DNA of 64,000 bases from Primulina eburnea (taxonomy: Eukaryota; Streptophyta; Magnoliopsida; Lamiales; Gesneriaceae), in contig NW_027330880.1 of assembly GCF_022965805.1 (NCBI RefSeq), forward strand, positions 1 through 64,000, read 5' to 3'. Shown in pieces: positions 59,301 to 64,000 of this stretch. Each line of letters starts with the position of its first letter. The stretch's first letter is position 1. The notes under the pieces were generated by a model. The model was not told the DNA's origin. It made no database searches and was given only the letters and a program-made list of their open reading frames with translations. The translations under genes were made by a program, and so were the position numbers.

Positions 59301-61335
59301 AGTTACTTTTGGAAGAATTTATGGGCTAAACTTGGCACAAAATTGTTGTTTTCTACTACTTGTCATCCTCAAACGGATGGACAAACTGAAGTTGTCATAG
59401 AACTTTGGGAACACTTTTGCGTGCTATTCTTAAAAAGAACTTGGATTGACATTTCTATGGACTTTATTTTGGTGTTGCCTAGGACTAAGAAGGGGAGGGA
59501 TTCTATTTTTGTTGTTGTGGATAGATTCTCTAAGATGACACATTTTATAGCCTGTCATAAAACCGATGATGCTTCAAACATTGCAGGATTTGTTCTTTAG
59601 AGAATTCGCTAGGTTGCATGGCATGCCTAGGATAATTTTTTCTGGTCGCGATGTTAAATTCTTGAGTTACTTTTGGAAGACATTATGGGCTAAACTTGGC
59701 ACAAAATTGTTGTTTTCTACTACTTGTCATGCTCAAACGGATGGACAAACTGAAGTTGTCAATAGAACTTTGGGAATACTTTTGCGTGCTATTCTTAAAA
59801 AGAACTTGGATTGACATTTCTATGGACTTTATTTTGGGGTTGTCTAGGACTAAGAAGGGTAGGGATTCTATTTTTGTTGTTGTGGATAGATTCTCTAAGA
59901 TGACACATTTATAGCTTGTCATAAACGATGATGCTTCAAACATTGCGGATTTGTTCTTTAGAGAAGTCGTTAGGTTGCATGGCATGCATAGGACAATTGT
60001 TTCTGGTCGCGATGTTAAATTCTTGAGTTACTTTGGAAAGACTTTATGGGCTAAACTTGGCACAAAATTGTTGTTTTCTACTACTTGTCATTCTCAAACG
60101 GATGGACAAACTGTAGTTGTCAATAGAACTTTGGGAACACTTTTGCGTGCTATTCATAAAAAGAACTTGGATTGACATTTCTATGGACTTTATTTTGGGG
60201 TTGCCTAGGACTAAGAAGGGGAGGGATTCTATTTTTGTTGTTGTGGATAGATTCTCTAAGATGACACATTTTATAGCCTTGTCATAAAACCGATGATGCT
60301 TCAAACATTGCGGATTTGTTCTTTAGAGAAGTCGTTAGGTTGCATGGCATGCTTAGAACTATTGTTTCTGGTCGCGATGTTAAATTCTTGAGTTACTTTT
60401 GGAATACTTTATGGGCTAAATTTGACTCAAAATTGTTGTTTTCTACTACTTGTCATCCACAAACGGATGGAAAAACTGAAGTTGTCATTAGAACATTGGG
60501 AACACTTTTGCGTGCTATTCTTAAAAAGAACTTGGATTGACATTTCTATGGACTTTATTTTGGTGTTGCCTAGGATTAAGAAGGGGAGGGATTCTATTTT
60601 TGTTGTTGTGGATAGATTCTCTAAGATGACACATTTTATAGCCTGTCATAAAACCGATGATGCTTCAAACATTGCGGATTTGTTCTTTAGAGAATTCGCT
60701 AGGTTGCATGGCATGCCTAGGATAATTTTTTCTGGTCGCGATGTTAAATTCTTGAGTTACTTTTGGAAGACATTATGGGCTAAACTTGGCACAAAATTGT
60801 TGTTTTCTACTACTTGTCATGCTCAAACGGATGGACAAACTGAAGTTGTCAATAGAACTATGGGAATAATTTTGCGTGCTATTCTTAAAAAGAACTTGGA
60901 TTGACATTTCTATGGACTTTATTTTGGGGTTGTCTTGGACTAAGAAGAGGAGGGATTCTATTTTTGTTGTTGTGGATAGATTCTCTAAGATGGCACATTT
61001 TATAGCTTGTCATAAAACCGATGATGCTTCAAACATGGCGGATTTGTTCTTTAGAGAATTCGCTAGGTTGCATGGCATGCCTAGGATAATTTTTTCTGGT
61101 CGCGATGTTAAATTCTTGAATTACTTTTGGAAGACATTATGGGCTAAACTTGGCACAAAATTGTTGTTTTCTACTACTTGTCATGCTCAAACGGATGGAC
61201 AAACTGAAGTTGTCAATAGAACTTTGGGAATAATTTTGCGTGCTATTCTTAAAAAGAACTTGGATTGACATTTCTATGGACTTTATTTTGGGCTTGTCTA
61301 GGACTAAGAAGGGGAGGGATTCTATTTTTGTTGTT
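53377..61335 (+). repeat. Integrase-derived 364-bp satellite, segment E
   Basis: Longest segment, with 22 junctions: 53645, 54009, 54371, 54735, 55100, 55464, 55829, 56193, 56559, 56923, 57266, 57631, 57995, 58359, 58723, 59086, 59449, 59814, 60175, 60540, 60904 and 61268. Most steps are 361-366 bp; the one ending at 57266 is 343 bp through a deletion near 57228. The start is the empty-site match of 56655. A RIIFSGRD variant recurs in three units (near 59630, 60720 and 61085), showing very local spread. The array stops mid-monomer at 61335. Confidence 0.93.
58241..58723 (+). pseudogene. Integrase-core monomer frame kept open across a junction (160 codons)
   Basis: One A is missing in the junction A-run (TTAAAAGAAC near 58340), so the junction stop is bypassed and one complete monomer is read with the tail of its neighbour. 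Second catalytic position is Gly (SGRD), so the core would be inactive. Comparable fused frames are at 54253-54735 and 59058-59600. No start or promoter supports expression. Confidence 0.5.
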
Positions 61336-61419
61336 GAACCCTACATCTAGTCCAAGTCCGGTGCCACCACTCTAATCACGATCTAGCTTTTCATCTCCTC
61401 GACCCTGGACCTGTCCCAC

Positions 61420-61453
61420 CTGTTGTCAAGTACACATACAGACAAGACAACAG
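61420..61453 (-). other. LTR hairpin, CTGTTGTC/GACAACAG stem
   Basis: CTGTTGTC at 61420-61427 pairs with GACAACAG at 61446-61453. Around it the loop words match gypsy-2 (ACACATACAGACA). The eighth pair is C-G here and T-A in gypsy-2, a compensatory change. A CCGG-ATATA-CCGG hairpin follows. Confidence 0.7.
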
Positions 61454-61649
61454 CCGGATATACCGGTGAGAATATAATCCCCAGTATAAATCAATGAAAC
61501 ATGCAATCATATAAACAATATAAAGCATGTAATCAGGTAACATGAATATGTATCATACTCCGAAACATAAACAAGAATCTACAATACTCGTAGCTACATC
61601 ATTTAAGACTAGACTCAATCCTAGTCTAGGGATCCCGGTTTCCAGATGT

Positions 61650-61833
61650 GGTATTCCTATATCGAATTCCGTAAAGGAGGGAACCATAATCTCTATTACT
61701 CGATATAACCAGTGCCCCGGTATTCCTATATCGAATTCCGTAATAGAAGAATTCCAACCCCTTTACTCGATATAACCAAATATGGTGTTCCTATATCGAA
61801 TTCCGTAATGGATTCCATTACTCGATATAACCA
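61650..61833 (-). repeat. Three tandem hairpin repeats in the truncated LTR
   Basis: Each unit has TATATCGA (61658, 61727, 61792) and its complement TCGATATA (61700, 61767, 61822), with GTAA/TTAC next to the arms. The third also has GTAATGGA/TCCATTAC with a one-base centre. Units are about 65-70 bp apart. Gypsy-2 has one GAATAAGACG hairpin in this place. Confidence 0.75.
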
Positions 61834-63656
61834 TACATCCAGTGTCCTGACCTAACCGTCAAGGACTATAGCTCTATCGCTAGCATCCTATCCTGAGACA
61901 TCGTGCAATGTGCCGTGGTGATACCACCACTATCCGGCACGGTGTGTCACAAGACAATTCAACCAATACCTGTTGTCTAATATCAAGAGAACAAGTATAT
62001 TAATCAAATCAATGCAAATATCCATGCAATAAAATAAAGTATGTGATTTAGGGAAACCCAAGTCTAAACCGACTCAAGTCCATCTCCCAATACCACATTG
62101 ACTTATACCTTTCTTGGCAGTCTCGGTTTCCTGCTCAGTCGAAGTCCTGAATTCACAGTCTGTCTGGTAATGACAATATGAATAATCTTATGTCAATATA
62201 CCACTCGAATCAATACCAATCTGATAATTCTTGATTTAATTCAAAATCAACGGCATAACGGTACAATCTCCATATTCCGTCAATACCAAATCACCAGATA
62301 ACAGTTACAATCCATAACTCATATCCAATACAATCTATAATCAATCCATAATCCAAATCTGTCCGGTATCAACTGATTATAATCAGAAAATCATAACTGT
62401 CACACCCTTACTCTATACTTAGCATAATCACTATAATCAAAATAGGGTTTGAATGATATAACTATAGTATAAAGAAACTCAAACAAGGGAACCTCCATTT
62501 GAGGGTTTATAAAAATTTTGGCATGATGTCCCTACATTTTGTTTAAACTAAAAACTCAAGCAATACTATATAAACAACAACATTCATATATATATATAAA
62601 CATATTTCATCTACACAAACGTATTCTGCTTCATTCTACCCATAGACATAAACATTGTAAAACGTGTTTCAAACCCTGACATTGTAAAACTTATAATACA
62701 TATGCGGAAGCTATACAATAAGAAGCCCGGTTCTTGTCGAGGTGAGACACGTCACAACCATCCCTTGGTGAACCGGCATCCTATGCATCTTCATTACCTG
62801 ATCCTGTAATACATGAGCTACGTGAGTTTATAAAACTCAATAAGTTGGCACTTATATGTATCAATATGCATCGAAGGAACATATATATCAAGTCGTGACA
62901 ACAATGAAACTTTAAACCATGTCATATCATAGCATATATTCATGTTCATGTTTGTACTTGAGCCTCATTAGTTGACCTGTACTACCGTGCTTGCTTTATT
63001 ATATAGCTACTACTGTGTTGGACGTCAGGGAGCAACCTTTGGCAACCCCACGCTCCATGAACATATATTGGCCAATAGCTTTGGTGGACTTAAAACCACC
63101 CATGATGTCAACAAGCTCTATATCATGTAAAATCAATCATTTTTCCTTTCAATGTTCTTGTTCTTGGTCATGACATAGCACCCAACATCAATATTCATGA
63201 GTTCCTTACATATTTAATACATAACAATGGCATATGGTGCTATGTTTCATCAATAAACATACTAACAATGTACATATATCAATAAACAATGCAAAGCATT
63301 TGAAATCCATAATATTACTCATGTATTACTTCAAGAACATGCCAACTTACAGTCCAAGCTTAAGAACACTGGTTTGAGACGGTGTTTCTCGCTCCTATGC
63401 TGTCAAACATAACAATAATTCAATCACTATATCTATACTAGGTGAAGTTTGCTCCTCTACCTTTATAATAATCAAAAGAGATGAAAACTTACACCTTTAG
63501 GAAGCTCTAGGGATGAAGAACAAAGTTCTAACTTCAATTCTATGAAAAGAATGAAGAAGAAAGCATTTGGAAGAAATTCTCTAAGTTTTGTTTCGAGTTT
63601 ATGCTGTTAGAGAGGTTGAGGATGGTGGAAAGTGCTTAGAAAACCCGATACTTATC

Positions 63657-63664
63657 TTTTTATA
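63657..63664 (-). promoter_or_regulatory. TATA box of the partial LTR
   Basis: Minus strand reads TATAAAAAG immediately downstream of the CGCTAGGGCG repeat cluster. Confidence 0.6.
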
Positions 63665-63666
63665 CA

Positions 63667-63860
63667 GCAGGTTCGCTAGGGCGGACGCTTTTTACCGCTA
63701 GGGCGAGTAAATCTCGGTCCTACACATTTTATTTCTGCACAGGTTCGCTAGGGCGGACACTTTTGACCGCTAGGGCGAGCAAGTTTCGGCCCTATACATT
63801 TTATTCCTGCACAGGCTCGCTAGGGCGGACATTTTTGACCGCTAGGGCGAGCCAGTTTCG
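63667..63860 (-). repeat. Three 72-bp repeats with paired CGCTAGGGCG words
   Basis: Units begin at 63670, 63742 and 63814, exactly 72 bp apart. Each holds two CGCTAGGGCG words about 24 bp apart, then a TTTCGG-type spacer and a CACATTTTATT-type spacer. The word has short dyad symmetry (CGC-TAGG-GCG). Located just upstream of the minus-strand TATA box. Confidence 0.8.
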
Positions 63861-64000
63861 GCTCTGCACACTGATTCATCAGAAATTGCTCCAGAAACGG
63901 CTCTTCCCTTCATAATCTGGAAAAGTTGTAAACTACAAAGTTGTAGCCCTATGTCTTGGCTTTAAGCTCTCCAAATTTCAGGTCATTTGGAGATCTGAGT

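Larger units (their letters stand above)
61336..62397 (-). repeat. Truncated LTR related to gypsy-2
   Basis: Sequence departs from the satellite abruptly at 61336 and aligns in layout with the minus-strand gypsy-2 LTR: a CTGTTGTC hairpin and a CCGG hairpin at 61420-61465, a GATCCCGG word, a hairpin group, then AT-rich sequence. The final part of the LTR, about 200 bp by comparison, is missing at the junction. It ends where a new LTR begins at 62398. I saw no coding sequence. Orientation by homology is minus. It is a diverged family, not a copy of gypsy-2. Confidence 0.6.
62398..64000 (-). mobile_element. Partial Ty3/gypsy-like LTR, runs off the window
   Basis: Starts TGTCACACCC, like the gypsy-1 LTR terminus TGTGACACCC, inside the truncated LTR. 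It contains a 72-bp repeat cluster beside a minus-strand TATA box, the arrangement seen in gypsy-2. At least 1.6 kb with no credible protein; the short frame at 62991-63173 has no recognisable domain. No second LTR or pol is visible, so it may be a solo LTR or the end of an element lying to the right. Confidence 0.55.

Noticed and set aside
1..61335. CRISPR array or prokaryotic repeat system
   Set aside because: Monomers are about 364 bp without unique spacers, and surrounding elements are plant LTR retrotransposons.
1..61335. Calling the array centromeric
   Set aside because: Length near two nucleosomes and chromovirus insertions are suggestive only; sequence alone cannot show CENH3 binding.
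62991..63173. 60-codon frame in the partial right-hand LTR
   Set aside because: No recognisable domain, inside probable LTR sequence and no conserved neighbour.

Overview
The window is plant nuclear DNA, repetitive throughout, and I see no host gene in it. The evidence is intact Ty1/copia and Ty3/gypsy LTR retrotransposons with plant-type tRNA-iMet primer sites, 5-bp target duplications, TATA boxes, AT-rich leaders and no bacterial gene organisation. The species cannot be named from this.

The backbone is one tandem array on the + strand. Its monomer of about 364 bp is a fragment of a Ty3/gypsy integrase catalytic core. About 50 monomers (18 kb) remain once the insertions are removed, in five segments: 1-2731, 12598-17376, 25204-26526, 42203-43496 and 53377-61335. 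The array runs off the left edge and ends at 61335. It codes for no working integrase: monomer junctions carry stops and frame changes, and most monomers have lost the second catalytic Asp.

Four LTR elements inserted directly into this array and a fifth inserted into one of them. Copia-1 (2732-12597, +) and copia-2 (43497-53376, -) are near-identical full-length Ty1/copia elements, each with an intact 1310-residue polyprotein. Gypsy-1 (17377-25203, -) is a full-length Ty3/gypsy element with an intact 1472-residue polyprotein. Gypsy-2 outer (26527-42202, +) is split by gypsy-2 inner (29457-37296, -), a member of the same family in the opposite direction, inserted immediately after the codon for the protease catalytic Asp. 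The inner copy has one nonsense codon. Most insertions have exact 5-bp target duplications that fit the satellite consensus.

Right of the array, 61336-62397 is a truncated LTR related to the gypsy-2 LTR. From 62398 to the window end lies part of another Ty3/gypsy-like LTR on the - strand.

The elements act as independent LTR retrotransposons. A U3 promoter drives a gag-pol transcript, tRNA-iMet primes at the PBS, and protease, RT-RNase H and integrase come from one polyprotein. The least explained signals are: the integrase-derived satellite with 9- and 10-monomer block duplications; four stem-loops sharing an ATATTATT tip in the copia leader; dense G+C-rich dyad repeats in the U3 of three gypsy families; covarying hairpins in gypsy LTRs; and the self-nested inverted gypsy-2 pair, which could give hairpin RNA.
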